Shown here piece by piece: positions 11,884 to 21,892 of a DNA stretch of 64,000 bases. The notes below the pieces were generated by a model that saw only the letters and a program-made list of their open reading frames with translations, was not told the DNA's origin and searched no databases. Where the stretch lies: assembly GCF_000238595.1 (NCBI RefSeq), contig NZ_AGTS01000047.1, positions 1-64,000 on the forward strand. The letters are read 5' to 3'. The position numbers and the translations under genes are program-made. This DNA comes from Acidovorax sp. NO-1. GTDB lineage: Bacteria; Pseudomonadota; Gammaproteobacteria; Burkholderiales; Burkholderiaceae_C. Within the stretch, counting starts at the first letter, position 1, and every line of letters begins with the position of its first letter.

Positions 11884-13270
11884 TTTCAACCACTTTGCCG
11901 GGCACCGCGCCAATGGAGCCTGCGCCCATGCACATCACCACATCGCCGCCCTTCGCGTTGTCGGCAATGGCCTGGGGCAGGTCGGCCACGTTGTCCACAA
12001 ACACCGGCTCCACGCGGCCTGCCACCCGCAAGGCCCGGGCCAGCGAGCGGCCGTCTGCCGCCACCACGGGCGCTTCCCCAGCGGCATACACCTCGGTGAG
12101 CAGCACCGCGTCGGCATTGCCAATGACCTTCACAAAATCCTCGAAGCAATCGCGCGTGCGGCTGTAGCGGTGCGGCTGGAACGCCAGCACCAGGCGGCGA
12201 CCCGGAAACGCGCCGCGCGCGGCTGCCAGCGTGGCGGCCATCTCCACGGGGTGGTGGCCGTAGTCGTCGATCACGGTGAATGTGCCGCCATCCTTGGCGG
12301 GCAGGTCGCCGTAACGCTGAAAGCGCCGGCCCACGCCCTTGAAGCCCGCCAGCGCGCGCTGCACGGCTTCGTCGGGAATGTTCAGCTCCACAGCGATAGC
12401 GATGGCCGACAGCGCGTTGAGCACGTTGTGCTCGCCCGCCAGGTTGAGCACGATCTCCATGTCGGGCAGCGTGACGCCATTGCGCCGCTGCACCGTGAAG
12501 CGCATCTGGCCCGCCTCGGCCCGCACGTTGATGGCGCGCACCTGGGCGTCTTCCGAGAAGCCGTAGCTGGTGATAGGGCAGGTCACGCTTTGCAGGATCT
12601 CGCGAACCGCCGGACTGTCCACGCACAGCACCGCTGTGCCATAGAACGGCATGCGGTGCAGGAAATCGACAAACGCGCCCTTGAGCCGGCCGAAGTCGTG
12701 GCCGTAGGTCTCCATGTGGTCGGCGTCGATGTTGGTCACCACGGCCATCACGGGCAGCAGGTTCAGGAATGACGCATCCGACTCGTCGGCCTCGACCACG
12801 ATGTAGTCGCCGCTGCCCAGCTTGGCGTTGGCGCCTGCGCTGTTGAGCTTGCCGCCGATGACGAACGTCGGGTCCAGGCCCGCCTCGGCCAGCACGCTGG
12901 TCACAAGGCTGGTGGTGGTGGTCTTGCCATGGGTGCCGGCAATGGCGATGCCCTGCTTCAGGCGCATCAGCTCGGCCAGCATCAGCGCGCGGGGCACCAC
13001 GGGAATTTTTTTCTCGCGCGCGGCCAGCACCTCGGGGTTGTCGGGCGTGACGGCGGTGGAGGTGACCACCGCATCGGCACCGTCAATGTGCGCAGCCGCA
13101 TGGCCCAGGCAGGTCTTGATGCCCAGCCCCTCCAGGCGGCGCAGCGTGGCGCTGTCGGCCAGGTCCGAGCCCGAGATGCGGTAGCCCAGGTTGAACAGCA
13201 CCTCGGCGATGCCGCTCATGCCCGCGCCGCCCAGGCCGACGAAGTGGATGTGCCTGATCGCGTGTTTCAT
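11837..13270 (-). CDS. murC: UDP-N-acetylmuramate--L-alanine ligase MurC
   Basis: Adds L-Ala to UDP-MurNAc, the first amino acid of the stem peptide. The 477 residues show the N-terminal Rossmann motif [14 protein letters not shown], the Mur-ligase P-loop [12 protein letters not shown] and [14 protein letters not shown]. The ATG at 13270 overlaps the murG stop (ATGA). The upstream open frame is a shadow of murG. The last residues ([15 protein letters not shown]) come from a family 1 repeat. Confidence 0.97.
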   Translation of the reverse strand: MKHAIRHIHFVGLGGAGMSGIAEVLFNLGYRISGSDLADSATLRRLEGLGIKTCLGHAAAHIDGADAVVTSTAVTPDNPEVLAAREKKIPVVPRALMLAELMRLKQGIAIAGTHGKTTTTSLVTSVLAEAGLDPTFVIGGKLNSAGANAKLGSGDYIVVEADESDASFLNLLPVMAVVTNIDADHMETYGHDFGRLKGAFVDFLHRMPFYGTAVLCVDSPAVREILQSVTCPITSYGFSEDAQVRAINVRAEAGQMRFTVQRRNGVTLPDMEIVLNLAGEHNVLNALSAIAIAVELNIPDEAVQRALAGFKGVGRRFQRYGDLPAKDGGTFTVIDDYGHHPVEMAATLAAARGAFPGRRLVLAFQPHRYSRTRDCFEDFVKVIGNADAVLLTEVYAAGEAPVVAADGRSLARALRVAGRVEPVFVDNVADLPQAIADNAKGGDVVMCMGAGSIGAVPGKVVEMLQNSELSAHDGRAL

Positions 13271-14334
13271 GCTGCAAGCTCCTCGCAGGCAGTCACCACT
13301 TCGCGGGTGGCGTTGATTTTTTGCATGTTTTTGGCCTTCAGCGCAATATCTACAAGCGCAGGGCGCTCCAATTTCAATAGCATTTTCGACAACCCCTCGG
13401 GCGTCAGGTCGCGCTGCTGCACCAGCCAGCCGCCGCCTGCATTCACCAGGAACTGCGCGTTGGTGGTCTGGTGGTCGTCCACCGCCGACGGGAAGGGCAC
13501 GAACAGCGCTGCGGCGCCCACGGCGGCGATCTCGGTGACGGTGCTCGCGCCCGCGCGGCAAACGATGATGTCGGCCGCTGCAAATGCGCTGGCGGTGTCG
13601 TCGATGAAAGGCGTCAGCTCTGCCTCGATCCCGGCTGCGGCGTAGTTGGCGCGGAGCTGGTCGATCTGTGTCGCGCCGCTTTGATGGATCACGCTTGGGC
13701 GATGCCCGGCGGGCATCAGCGCCAGCGCCTGCGGCACGATCTCATTGAGGGCGCGCGCCCCCAGGCTGCCGCCCACCACCAGCAAGCGCAGCGGCCCGGT
13801 GCGCCCGGCAAAGCGCTCGGCCGGGCCGGGCTGCTGCGTGAACGCGGCGCGCAGCGGGTTGCCCACCCACTGGCCTTTGGCCAAGACATTGGGGAAGGCG
13901 GTGAACACCCGGTCGGCCACGCCCGCCAGCACCTTGTTGGCCATGCCGGCCACCGAGTTCTGCTCGTGCAGTACCAGCGGCTTGCCGGCCAGCACACCCA
14001 TCATGCCGCCCGGAAAGGTGATGTAGCCACCCAGGCCCACCACCACATCGGGCTTCACACGGCGCACGACCTGCAGCGCCTGCCAGAACGCACGCAGCAG
14101 GCGCAGCGGCAGCAGGGCCAGCGTGACGAGCCCCTTGCCGCGCACGCCCGAAAAGTCGATGAGTTCCAGCACAAAGCCGTGCTGCGGCACGATGCGGGAC
14201 TCCATGCTGCCGGGCGCGCCCAGCCAGTGCACGCGCCAGCCGCGTGTACGCAGCTCTTCGGCCACCGCAAGGCCCGGAAAGATGTGGCCGCCGGTGCCTC
14301 CGGCCATGATCAAAGCAGTTTTCTGCGCGCTCAT
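13267..14334 (-). CDS. murG: UDP-GlcNAc transferase MurG (lipid II synthase)
   Basis: GT28 glycosyltransferase that converts lipid I to lipid II on the cytoplasmic face. The 355 residues include the N-terminal [17 protein letters not shown] loop, [12 protein letters not shown] and a C-terminal domain with [12 protein letters not shown] and [12 protein letters not shown]. The ATG at 14334 ([13 protein letters not shown]) is chosen; upstream codons belong to a structured insertion after ftsW. Residues about 315-336 are encoded by a family 1 repeat. Confidence 0.96.
   Translation of the reverse strand: MSAQKTALIMAGGTGGHIFPGLAVAEELRTRGWRVHWLGAPGSMESRIVPQHGFVLELIDFSGVRGKGLVTLALLPLRLLRAFWQALQVVRRVKPDVVVGLGGYITFPGGMMGVLAGKPLVLHEQNSVAGMANKVLAGVADRVFTAFPNVLAKGQWVGNPLRAAFTQQPGPAERFAGRTGPLRLLVVGGSLGARALNEIVPQALALMPAGHRPSVIHQSGATQIDQLRANYAAAGIEAELTPFIDDTASAFAAADIIVCRAGASTVTEIAAVGAAALFVPFPSAVDDHQTTNAQFLVNAGGGWLVQQRDLTPEGLSKMLLKLERPALVDIALKAKNMQKINATREVVTACEELAA
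13327..13389 (-). repeat. Family 1 dispersed repeat inside murG
   Basis: Minus-strand copy, AAAATGCTATTG ... GAGCGCCCTGCGCTTGTAGA ... GCGCTGAAGGCCAAAAA. It is read in frame as the C-terminal stretch [15 protein letters not shown] of MurG. Confidence 0.55.
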
Positions 14335-14447
14335 ACGCGGCCCCCTCTCATGAGGCACTGCGTGCCTGGCATTGCTTGCGCAATGCACAGCTTGTTTTGG
14401 TGAAACAAACTCCTCATACGCGGCCTCCGCGCATGAGGAGTTTGTTT
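14335..14447 (-). repeat. Structured insertion between ftsW and murG
   Basis: A hairpin with 15-bp perfect arms (14403-14417 and 14433-14447) encloses a second CGCGG/CCGCG stem and covers the ftsW stop. Next to it lie GCATTGC-GCAA-GCAATGC and GGCAC-GCA-GTGCC hairpins (minus strand). The 13-base block GGCCGCGTATGAG occurs both at the ftsW stop and at the murG start, flanking about 80 bases of extra DNA. Confidence 0.7.
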
Positions 14448-15688
14448 TCGTAATCCACGCGCAGCACCACTGCCAGCGCCACGAGATTCATCAAAATCGC
14501 CGAGCCCCCAAAGCTCATCAAAGGCAGCGTGAGCCCCTTGGTGGGCAGCGCGCCCAGGTTCACACCCATGTTGATGAAGGCCTGAAAGCCGATCCAGATC
14601 GCCACGCCCTGCGCGACGAGGCCGGAGAAAACACGGTCCAGCGCAATCGCCTGGCGGCCGATGTGCATGATGCGGCGGGTCATCCACAAAAACAGCACGA
14701 TGAGTGCCACCACCCCCAGCAGGCCGAACTCTTCGCCGATCACGGCCAGCAGGAAGTCGGTATGAGCTTCGGGCAGCCAGTGCAGTTTTTCCACACTGCC
14801 ACCCAGACCTACGCCAAAAATCTCTCCCCGCCCGATGGCGATCAGCGAGTGCGAAAGCTGGTAGCCCTTGCCCAGAGCGTGCTCCTCGCTGAACGGGTCG
14901 AGGTATGCAAACACGCGTTCGCGGCGCCAGGGCGAGCTGGCAATCATCAGCGCAAACGCCGAGACCAGCACGCCAGCGATCAGGAAGAACATGCGGGCAT
15001 TCACGCCCCCCAGGAACAGGATGCCCATGGCAATCACCGCCACCACCATGAACGCACCCATGTCGGGCTCGGCCAGCAGCAACACGCCCACAATGCCCAC
15101 GGCAGCGCCCATGGGCAGCACGGCGCGGAAGAAGCGCTCTTTCACTTCCATCTTGCGCACCATGTAATCGGCCGCGTAGATGAGCACCGCAAACTTGGCA
15201 ACTTCGGACGGCTGGAAACTGACAGGCCCGATGGCCAGCCAGCGCCGTGCACCGTTGACCACCTTGCCCACACCCGGGATCAGCACGGCAATCAGCAGCA
15301 CCAGCGCCGCTACAAACAGCCACGGTGCCGCGCGCTCCCACAGGGCCATGGGCACCTGAAACGCCAGCAGGGCCACCACAAAGCCCACCACCAGATACAT
15401 CGCGTGGCGGGTGAGAAAGTGGGTGGAGGCGTAGTTGGCAAAACGCGGGTTGTCCGGCATGGCGATCGAGGCGGAATACACCATCACCAGCCCCCAGGCG
15501 AGCAACGCCACCACCACCCACAACAGCGCCTGGTCAAAGCCAAGCACGCTGGCTGGCGTGCTGGACGACTGACGGTACTCGGTGCCGCCCACGCGCACGG
15601 GCAGTACATCGGCCGCCTTGCCGGGCAGGCCGCCAAACCAGCCCGTCACCCGTTGCAGCAACGTGGAACTGCGCACATCGGCCGTCAT
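14414..15688 (-). CDS. ftsW: Lipid II polymerase FtsW (SEDS family)
   Basis: Septal peptidoglycan glycosyltransferase of the SEDS family, partner of FtsI. The 424 residues have about ten TM helices after a 45-residue cytoplasmic N-terminus, and SEDS landmarks such as [28 protein letters not shown] and [17 protein letters not shown]-type sequence (here [19 protein letters not shown]). The ATG at 15688 overlaps the murD stop (ATGA). The 3' end lies in a strong hairpin, and this is the one mur/fts junction nearby without a start/stop overlap. Confidence 0.96.
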   Translation of the reverse strand: MTADVRSSTLLQRVTGWFGGLPGKAADVLPVRVGGTEYRQSSSTPASVLGFDQALLWVVVALLAWGLVMVYSASIAMPDNPRFANYASTHFLTRHAMYLVVGFVVALLAFQVPMALWERAAPWLFVAALVLLIAVLIPGVGKVVNGARRWLAIGPVSFQPSEVAKFAVLIYAADYMVRKMEVKERFFRAVLPMGAAVGIVGVLLLAEPDMGAFMVVAVIAMGILFLGGVNARMFFLIAGVLVSAFALMIASSPWRRERVFAYLDPFSEEHALGKGYQLSHSLIAIGRGEIFGVGLGGSVEKLHWLPEAHTDFLLAVIGEEFGLLGVVALIVLFLWMTRRIMHIGRQAIALDRVFSGLVAQGVAIWIGFQAFINMGVNLGALPTKGLTLPLMSFGGSAILMNLVALAVVLRVDYENKLLMRGGRV

Positions 15689-17724
15689 GCCATGCCCCCC
15701 AACGACTGCCCGGCGTCGTCGGCCAGGGCGCGCACGGTGTCGCAAAAGACCTGGGCGCGGTGCTCGTAGCCGGTGAACATGTCAAAACTTGCGCAGGCGG
15801 GCGACATCAGCACGGCGTCGCCCGCATGCGCCCGCTGCGAGGCCAGCGCTACGGCCTCTGGCAGGGTCGCGGCATCGAGCATTGGCACGCCGCAGTCCTG
15901 CAGTGCAGCGCGTATCTGCGGTGCATCGCGACCGATGAGCACCACCGCACGCGCATGGCGCGACACCGGCGCGGCGAGCGGCGCAAAGTCCTGCCCCTTG
16001 CCGTCGCCACCCAGAATGACCACCAGCCGCCGCTCCGTGCCCAGCCCCACCAGCGCTGCCACGGTGGCGCCCACGTTGGTGCCCTTGCTGTCGTCAAAGT
16101 ATTCAACGCCATGGATGATCCCCACGGGCTCCACGCGGTGCGGCTCGCCGCGGTACTCGCGCAGTCCGTACAGCATCGGGGCCAGGGTGCAGCCTGCGGC
16201 CGACGCCAGCGCCAGCGCGGCCAGCGCGTTCACCGCGTTGTGGCGGCCCCGGATGCGCAGCGCATCGGCGGGCATCAGGCGCTGGATGTGCAGGTCTTCG
16301 GCCACTTCGTGGCGGCCGCGCTTGCGGGTTTCGTCGGCGTCCATCGCGCGCACCAGCCAGGGCATGCCGCTCACGACCTCGATACCGAAGTCGCCGGGGC
16401 GCCGGGGCATGTCGGCGCCGAACGTGATGTGCTCGCGCACCTGGGGCTTTTGCAGCCTGACCTTGACCGGGGGCGGCAATGGCTGGGGCGCCCCCACGCT
16501 TGCCACTGCGTGTGCTGCGCTGCCCCCCGAGGGGGCGGCTGCCGCCTTCGGGCGGCCGGGCGGCGGCAGCATTCCCATCACTGCGGCGTCTTCGCGGTTC
16601 AGAATCATCAAGCCGGTCTGGCCAAAGATGCGCGCCTTGGCCGCCGCGTAGGCCTCCAGGCTGCCGTGCCAGTCCAGGTGGTCTTGCGTGATGTTGAGCA
16701 CCGTCGCCGCCGTGGGCTCGAACCCGGTCACGCCGTCCAGCTGGAAGCTCGACAGCTCCAGCACCCAGACCTCGGGCAGTGTGTCGGCATCGATGTGGCC
16801 CGCCAGGGTATCGAGCAGCGTGGGGCCGATGTTGCCCGCCACGGCCACGGTCTTGCCCGAGCGTTCCACTAGCTGGCCCGTGAGCGACGTGACGGTGGTC
16901 TTGCCGTTGGTGCCCGTGATCGCCAGCACCGCCGGGGCGTACCCGTGGGACGCGCGCAGCGCGCCGAGCGCCATCGAATACAAGCTTATTTCGCCTCCAA
17001 CGCTTATTCCACATGCGCCAGCAGCTACCAAAACAGGAGCAACAGCTTGGGGACTCAACCCCGGAGAACGGTAAACCGCGTGCAGGCCCTGGCCTTCCAC
17101 CAGGCGGGCATCGAAGTCACCGGCGACAAAACGCACCTGCGGCAGCTCGTGCTGTAGCGTGGGCAGCTGGGGTGGCGCGGCACGGGTGTCGGCCACGGTG
17201 ACCTCGGCCCCGCAGCGCACGCACCAGCGGGCCATGGCCAGGCCCGAGGCGCCCAGGCCCAGAATGAGGATGTTCTGGCCCTGCATCGTTTGCAGATCTT
17301 CGCCGGGCCGGCCCAGTGGCTGGGCGGCTGCATCGGCGGGTGCGGCGTCGGCAACTTCTTCGTCGGTTTCTTGCGAGGGAGCCGGTGCGCCTTCGGGGGC
17401 TGCCACCTCGGCAAAAATCTGCGCCACAAAATCAGCGGCGGCCTTGGCGGCGGATACGGCGGGGGGTTTTTCGGGGTCCCACGCATGCGCTGCCCCTTGG
17501 GCAGCCCGGTCGCCAGGGCCCGCTGCTGGCGCAGTGCTCGTACCCTCCACTGGCGCCGCGGCGTCCGCCATGCCAGCCGTCACCTCTTGCGGTGCAACGG
17601 CCGTCTCGTCCGGCAGCGCTTGCGGTGGCACGGCAGGCGCACCCAGGTCGGCCGGAGCCATGGCAGGCTCGGCCGAGATGGGTGCGGCAGGCGCAGCGGG
17701 GATGAGGGGATCGTCCGGGTTCAT
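15685..17724 (-). CDS. murD: UDP-N-acetylmuramoyl-L-alanine--D-glutamate ligase MurD, extended
   Basis: Adds D-Glu to UDP-MurNAc-L-Ala. The catalytic core starts near Met147 ([17 protein letters not shown]) and includes the P-loop [15 protein letters not shown] and [12 protein letters not shown]. The ATG at 17724 overlaps the mraY stop (ATGA), giving 679 residues against about 450 in typical MurD. The excess is a 146-residue Ala/Pro/Glu-rich N-terminal extension and a low-complexity insertion near residues 385-412, which matches a GC-rich repeat. An internal start at Met147 cannot be excluded. Residues about 230-247 derive from a family 1 repeat. Confidence 0.94.
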   Translation of the reverse strand: MNPDDPLIPAAPAAPISAEPAMAPADLGAPAVPPQALPDETAVAPQEVTAGMADAAAPVEGTSTAPAAGPGDRAAQGAAHAWDPEKPPAVSAAKAAADFVAQIFAEVAAPEGAPAPSQETDEEVADAAPADAAAQPLGRPGEDLQTMQGQNILILGLGASGLAMARWCVRCGAEVTVADTRAAPPQLPTLQHELPQVRFVAGDFDARLVEGQGLHAVYRSPGLSPQAVAPVLVAAGACGISVGGEISLYSMALGALRASHGYAPAVLAITGTNGKTTVTSLTGQLVERSGKTVAVAGNIGPTLLDTLAGHIDADTLPEVWVLELSSFQLDGVTGFEPTAATVLNITQDHLDWHGSLEAYAAAKARIFGQTGLMILNREDAAVMGMLPPPGRPKAAAAPSGGSAAHAVASVGAPQPLPPPVKVRLQKPQVREHITFGADMPRRPGDFGIEVVSGMPWLVRAMDADETRKRGRHEVAEDLHIQRLMPADALRIRGRHNAVNALAALALASAAGCTLAPMLYGLREYRGEPHRVEPVGIIHGVEYFDDSKGTNVGATVAALVGLGTERRLVVILGGDGKGQDFAPLAAPVSRHARAVVLIGRDAPQIRAALQDCGVPMLDAATLPEAVALASQRAHAGDAVLMSPACASFDMFTGYEHRAQVFCDTVRALADDAGQSLGGMA
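16487..16570 (-). repeat. GC-rich palindromic repeat inserted in frame in murD
   Basis: Contains GCCCCCCGAGGGGGCGGC and GCCGCC-TTC-GGGCGGC palindromes. It encodes a Pro/Ala/Gly-rich stretch ([20 protein letters not shown]) absent from usual MurD proteins. It resembles family 2 in composition but not in order. Confidence 0.6.
16985..17036 (-). repeat. Family 1 dispersed repeat inside murD
   Basis: Minus strand reads CCTGTTTTGGTAGCTGCTGG, CGCATGTGGAATAAGCGTTG, GAGGCGAAATAAG. It encodes [18 protein letters not shown] in MurD. Confidence 0.6.
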
Positions 17725-18899
17725 CGCAGTTTCAGGGTGGACAGGCCGATCAGGCACAGCAGCATGGTGATGATCCAGAAGCGCACGACCACCTGCGTTT
17801 CCTTCCAGCCGCTCTTTTCAAAGTGGTGGTGCAGGGGCGCCATCTTGAGAAGACGCCGGCCTTCTCCATAGCGCTTCTTGGTGTACTTGAACCAGGTCAC
17901 CTGCAGCATCACCGACAGGGCCTCGACCACGAAGATGCCGCCCATGATGGCCAGCACGATTTCTTGCCGCACGATGACCGCGATGGTGCCCAGGGCCCCG
18001 CCCAGCGCCAGCGCGCCCACGTCACCCATGAAGACCTGCGCAGGGTGCGCGTTGAACCACAGAAAAGCCAGCCCCGCGCCCGCCATGGCTGCGCAGAAGA
18101 TCAGAAGCTCGCCCGCGCCCGGGATGTGCGGGAAAAACAGGTATTTGGAATACACCGAGCTGCCGGTGACGTAGGCAAACACGCCCAGGGCCGAACCCAC
18201 CATCACCACCGGCATGATGGCCAGCCCGTCCAGCCCGTCGGTGAGGTTCACGGCATTGCTGGAGCCCACGATGACCAGATACGTCAGGATCACAAAGCCC
18301 AGCACACCCAGCGGATAGCTGATCTCCTTGAAGAACGGCAGCTGCAGCCCGGCCTTGGGCGGCAGGTCGAGCGAGAAGCCCGACTGCACCCAGCCCACAA
18401 ACAGCTCCCACACCTTGGCGTTGGAGCTTTCGGAAATGCTGAACACCAGATACAGCGCGGCGATCAAGCCAATGACCGACTGCCAGAAATACTTCTCGCG
18501 CGAGCGCATGCCCTCGGGGTCCTTGTTGACCACCTTGCGCCAGTCGTCCACCCAGCCGATGGCGCCAAAGCCCAGCGTGACAATGAGCACGATCCACACA
18601 AAGCGGTTGGACAGGTCAAACCACAAGAGCGTTGAAATGGCGATCGACAGCAGGATCAGCACACCGCCCATGGTGGGCGTGCCGCTCTTGGACAGGTGCG
18701 TCTGCATGGCGTAGCCGCGGATGGGCTGACCGATCTTCAGCGAGGTGAGTACACGAATCACCTTGGGGCCTGCTATCAGGCCGATGAGCAGCGCCGTCAT
18801 GGCGGCCATCACAGCGCGGAAGGTGAGGTACTGGAACACGCGGAAAAAGCCGAACTCGGGCGACAGGCCCTGCAGCCATTGCGACAGCATCAGCAGCAT
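17721..18899 (-). CDS. mraY: Phospho-N-acetylmuramoyl-pentapeptide transferase MraY
   Basis: Polytopic membrane enzyme that transfers phospho-MurNAc-pentapeptide to undecaprenyl phosphate, making lipid I. The 392 residues have about ten TM helices and the cytoplasmic catalytic loops: [14 protein letters not shown] and the [10 protein letters not shown] aspartates, plus [12 protein letters not shown] and [12 protein letters not shown] near the C-terminus. It lies 39 bases after murF and its stop overlaps the murD start. Confidence 0.97.
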   Translation of the reverse strand: MLLMLSQWLQGLSPEFGFFRVFQYLTFRAVMAAMTALLIGLIAGPKVIRVLTSLKIGQPIRGYAMQTHLSKSGTPTMGGVLILLSIAISTLLWFDLSNRFVWIVLIVTLGFGAIGWVDDWRKVVNKDPEGMRSREKYFWQSVIGLIAALYLVFSISESSNAKVWELFVGWVQSGFSLDLPPKAGLQLPFFKEISYPLGVLGFVILTYLVIVGSSNAVNLTDGLDGLAIMPVVMVGSALGVFAYVTGSSVYSKYLFFPHIPGAGELLIFCAAMAGAGLAFLWFNAHPAQVFMGDVGALALGGALGTIAVIVRQEIVLAIMGGIFVVEALSVMLQVTWFKYTKKRYGEGRRLLKMAPLHHHFEKSGWKETQVVVRFWIITMLLCLIGLSTLKLR

Positions 18900-18938
18900 G
18901 TGGCACCTCCGGCATGGGCTGGCACCGTGCGGGCGATT

Positions 18939-20390
18939 TCAATGCGTTGCGCCATGGTGTCCCTCCCGTGGATTGATCGGCTTTTGTTGTTGTTCTGCGG
19001 GCAGTGCGGCGGCGCCAATGGCCTCGACCACCTGTTCCATCTTCATGAATCGCGATCCCTTCACCAGCACGCTACCCACCGTGGGCAGGGCGTTGCGCAC
19101 AGCATTCAGCAGTGCGCTCATATCGTTGAAATGCCGGGCACCTCCATAGGCCGTGGCGGCGTGCACTGACTGCGCACCCAGCGCGAACAGCAAAGGGATG
19201 CCCGCAGCCCGTGCATGGGCACCAGCCTCGGCGTGGAACTGCGGACCCTGGTCGCCCACTTCGCCCATGTCGCCCAATACCAGCAGTTGCGGGCCGGGCA
19301 ACTCGGCCAGCACGTCGATGGCGGCACGCATGGAGTCGGGGTTGGCGTTGTAGGTGTCGTCCACCACCGTGATCTCACGGCCCGCGCAATTCACACTAAA
19401 GGCGCGCGAGCGGCCCTTGACGGGCACAAAGTCGTTCAGCCCTTGCGCGATGGCGGCCAGGGGCGCCCCCGCCGCCAGCGTGCAGGCAGCGGCTGCCAGT
19501 GCGTTGGTCACGTTGTGGCGCCCCGCAATGTGCAGGTGGGTGGCCACTTCGCCGTGTGGCGTGGCGAGTGTGACGGCCCAGGCGCCCTGTCCCCACGCCG
19601 CCTGCGTGCAGGCCACATCGCCACCGTCGCCAAAAGTGACAACGCGGCGCCCTGCCGCCAGCGAGCGCCAGAGGCCCGTGTAGGCATCCCCCGCAGGGAA
19701 CACGGCCACACCGTCGGCAGACAAGCTGGCGAACACCGAGCCGTTCTCGCGAGCCACCGCTTCCACCGTGTGCATGAACTCCAGGTGTTCACGCTGCGCG
19801 TTGTTGACCAAGGCCACCGTGGGCAACGCCATGGCGGCCAGCGTGGCGATCTCGCCGGGGTGGTTCATGCCCATTTCGATCACGGCGGCGGCGTGGCTGG
19901 CACGCAGGCGCATCAGTGTCAATGGCACGCCGATGTCGTTGTTGAAATTGCCCTGCGTGGCAAACGCAGCCTCGCCCTGCCAGGCATGCAGGATGGACGC
20001 GATCATCTGCGTCACCGTGGTCTTGCCGTTGCTGCCCGTCACGCCAATCAGCGGCAGGTGAAATTGCGTACGCCAGCCAGTGGCGAGTGCGCCCAGCGCA
20101 GCCAGGCTGTCGGGCACTTCGATGCCGGGCAAGCCGGCTGCCTCCAGGCCCCCGTGTGCAATCGCTGCAGCGGCACCACCGGCACGGGCATCGGCCAGGA
20201 AGGCGTTGGCGTCAAAACGCTCGCCCTTGAGCGCCACAAACAGGTCGCCCGCCTGCAGCGTGCGCGTGTCGGTGTGCACGCGCACGAGGGGCGTGGCGCC
20301 ATTGCCCACCAGCCGGGCGGCGGGAATGTGCGACTGCAGCAGCGCAAACGCCTGCTGCAGGGTCATCATCACCCCGGGGGTCGCGGTCAT
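18939..20390 (-). CDS. murF: UDP-MurNAc-tripeptide--D-Ala-D-Ala ligase MurF
   Basis: Adds the D-Ala-D-Ala made by Ddl to the UDP-MurNAc tripeptide. The 483 residues show the MurF P-loop GVTGSNGKTTVTQM, EMGMNHPGEIATLA and DDTYNANPDSMRAAIDVL. The ATG at 20390 overlaps the murE stop (ATGA). The long upstream open frame is the shadow of murE. Confidence 0.97.
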   Translation of the reverse strand: MTATPGVMMTLQQAFALLQSHIPAARLVGNGATPLVRVHTDTRTLQAGDLFVALKGERFDANAFLADARAGGAAAAIAHGGLEAAGLPGIEVPDSLAALGALATGWRTQFHLPLIGVTGSNGKTTVTQMIASILHAWQGEAAFATQGNFNNDIGVPLTLMRLRASHAAAVIEMGMNHPGEIATLAAMALPTVALVNNAQREHLEFMHTVEAVARENGSVFASLSADGVAVFPAGDAYTGLWRSLAAGRRVVTFGDGGDVACTQAAWGQGAWAVTLATPHGEVATHLHIAGRHNVTNALAAAACTLAAGAPLAAIAQGLNDFVPVKGRSRAFSVNCAGREITVVDDTYNANPDSMRAAIDVLAELPGPQLLVLGDMGEVGDQGPQFHAEAGAHARAAGIPLLFALGAQSVHAATAYGGARHFNDMSALLNAVRNALPTVGSVLVKGSRFMKMEQVVEAIGAAALPAEQQQKPINPREGHHGATH

Positions 20391-21892
20391 GGGCGGGCTC
20401 CTCGGGCCTGCAGCGCGTTCTGCGCATGGGCCATGTCGGAGAACGGCAGGCGCACACCGGCCGTCTCCTGGGTGTCTTCGTGGCCCTTGCCGGCAATCAG
20501 CACCACATCGGCGGGCGCGGCTTCGGCAATGGCCAGCGCAATGGCGGCGGCGCGGCCGGGCTCGGCGCGCACGGTGTTGCCAGCGATGGTGCCTTGCAGA
20601 ATCTGGTGCAGGATGGCCGCAGGGTCTTCGCTGCGCGGGTTGTCGCTGGTCACCACCACCTGGTCGGCATGGTGCTGCGCCACGGCGCCCATCAGCGGGC
20701 GCTTGCCCGCGTCGCGGTCGCCACCGCAGCCAAACACGCACCAGAGCCGGCCGCCCCGCTGCTGCGCAATCGGGCGCAGGGCTTGCAGGGCCTTGTCCAG
20801 CGCGTCGGGCGTGTGGGCATAGTCCACGGCCACCAGGGGCTGGCCCGGGTGGTTGACCTGCTCCATGCGGCCGGGCACAGGTGAAAGCTGGGCACAGGCG
20901 AACAGCGCGTGCTGCAGCGGAACGCCCAGCGCACGCAACGCCGCCACCACGCCCAGCAGGTTGGAGACGTTGTACTGCCCGATCACGCGCGTCTGCAGCA
21001 CATGCGTGTGCACGCCCTCGGCCACGGTAAAGCGCAGGCCACCATCGCCCATGCCGATATCGCGCGCCGCCAGGCGGGCCGGGCCGGTGGCGGAAACGCT
21101 CCACAGGTCCAGCGGCCGGCCGGCCAGCGCGGTGTGCAGCTCTGCGCCCTGCGGGTCATCGATGTTGACCACCGCCGCCTGCAGACCGGGCCAGTCAAAG
21201 AGCACGCTCTTGGCCTGCCAGTAGGCGACCATGCTGGGGTGGTAGTCCAGATGATCCTGGGTGAAGTTGGTGAACAGGGCCACGCGAATGCGCGTGCCCA
21301 CCAGCCGATGCTCGGCCAGACCAATGGACGAAGCCTCGATGGCGCAGGCCGTGCGGCCCGCATCGGTGAATTGCTGGAACGCGCGCTGCAGCCGCACCGG
21401 GTCGGGGGTGGTCATGCCGGTGCTGGTGAGCGCGGGCGGCGTTCCAGTGCCCAAAGTGCCCACCAGCGCGCACCCACCTTGCGCAAACAGCTCATTTTTC
21501 GATAGCGTATTGAGGGCCTCGGCGAGCCACCAGCTGGTCGTGGTCTTGCCGTTGGTGCCCGTCACGGCCAACACATCCAGGTGCTGGGTGGGCTGGCCGA
21601 ACCATTCGGCTGCCACCAGCCCGGTAGCCGCCTTGAGCCCGTGCAGCGCCGCCACAGTCAGTCCTTGCAGCGCAAAAGCCTCGGCACCCTCGTGCTCCAC
21701 CAGGCAGGCCACGGCCCCACGCGCCAGCGCATCCCCGATGTGCGCACGGCCGTCGGTTGCGGCGCCGGGCCAGGCGATGAAACCGTCGCCCGGCCGGATC
21801 TGGCGGCTGTCCGTCTGCAGCGTGCCCGTGACCCGCTCGCGCAGCCAGCTGACAGCTTCGCTCACCGAACCGAGCAGGGCAAGCGCCGTCAT
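20387..21892 (-). CDS. murE: UDP-MurNAc-L-Ala-D-Glu--meso-diaminopimelate ligase MurE
   Basis: Adds meso-DAP to the stem peptide. The 501 residues include the P-loop [18 protein letters not shown], a lysine-carbamate region around LDYHPSMVAYWQAK, and the DNPRSEDP motif that marks DAP-specific rather than lysine-specific MurE. It overlaps ftsI by ATGA. Residues about 128-148 (LSKNELFAQGGCALVGTLG) coincide with a family 1 repeat. DAP would come via dapF at 35.7 kb. Confidence 0.97.
   Translation of the reverse strand: MTALALLGSVSEAVSWLRERVTGTLQTDSRQIRPGDGFIAWPGAATDGRAHIGDALARGAVACLVEHEGAEAFALQGLTVAALHGLKAATGLVAAEWFGQPTQHLDVLAVTGTNGKTTTSWWLAEALNTLSKNELFAQGGCALVGTLGTGTPPALTSTGMTTPDPVRLQRAFQQFTDAGRTACAIEASSIGLAEHRLVGTRIRVALFTNFTQDHLDYHPSMVAYWQAKSVLFDWPGLQAAVVNIDDPQGAELHTALAGRPLDLWSVSATGPARLAARDIGMGDGGLRFTVAEGVHTHVLQTRVIGQYNVSNLLGVVAALRALGVPLQHALFACAQLSPVPGRMEQVNHPGQPLVAVDYAHTPDALDKALQALRPIAQQRGGRLWCVFGCGGDRDAGKRPLMGAVAQHHADQVVVTSDNPRSEDPAAILHQILQGTIAGNTVRAEPGRAAAIALAIAEAAPADVVLIAGKGHEDTQETAGVRLPFSDMAHAQNALQARGARP
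21449..21508 (-). repeat. Family 1 dispersed repeat inside murE (weak)
   Basis: Minus strand reads CGCTATCGAAAAATGAGCTG, TTTGCGCAAGGTGGG, TGCGCGCTGGTGGGCACTTT. It matches the family in order and spacing but is more diverged than other copies. Confidence 0.45.

Noticed and set aside
14403-14447. Hairpin at the ftsW end as a rho-independent terminator
   Set aside because: The U-rich stretch after it is short and interrupted, and murG, murC and ddl downstream are essential and lack another obvious promoter.
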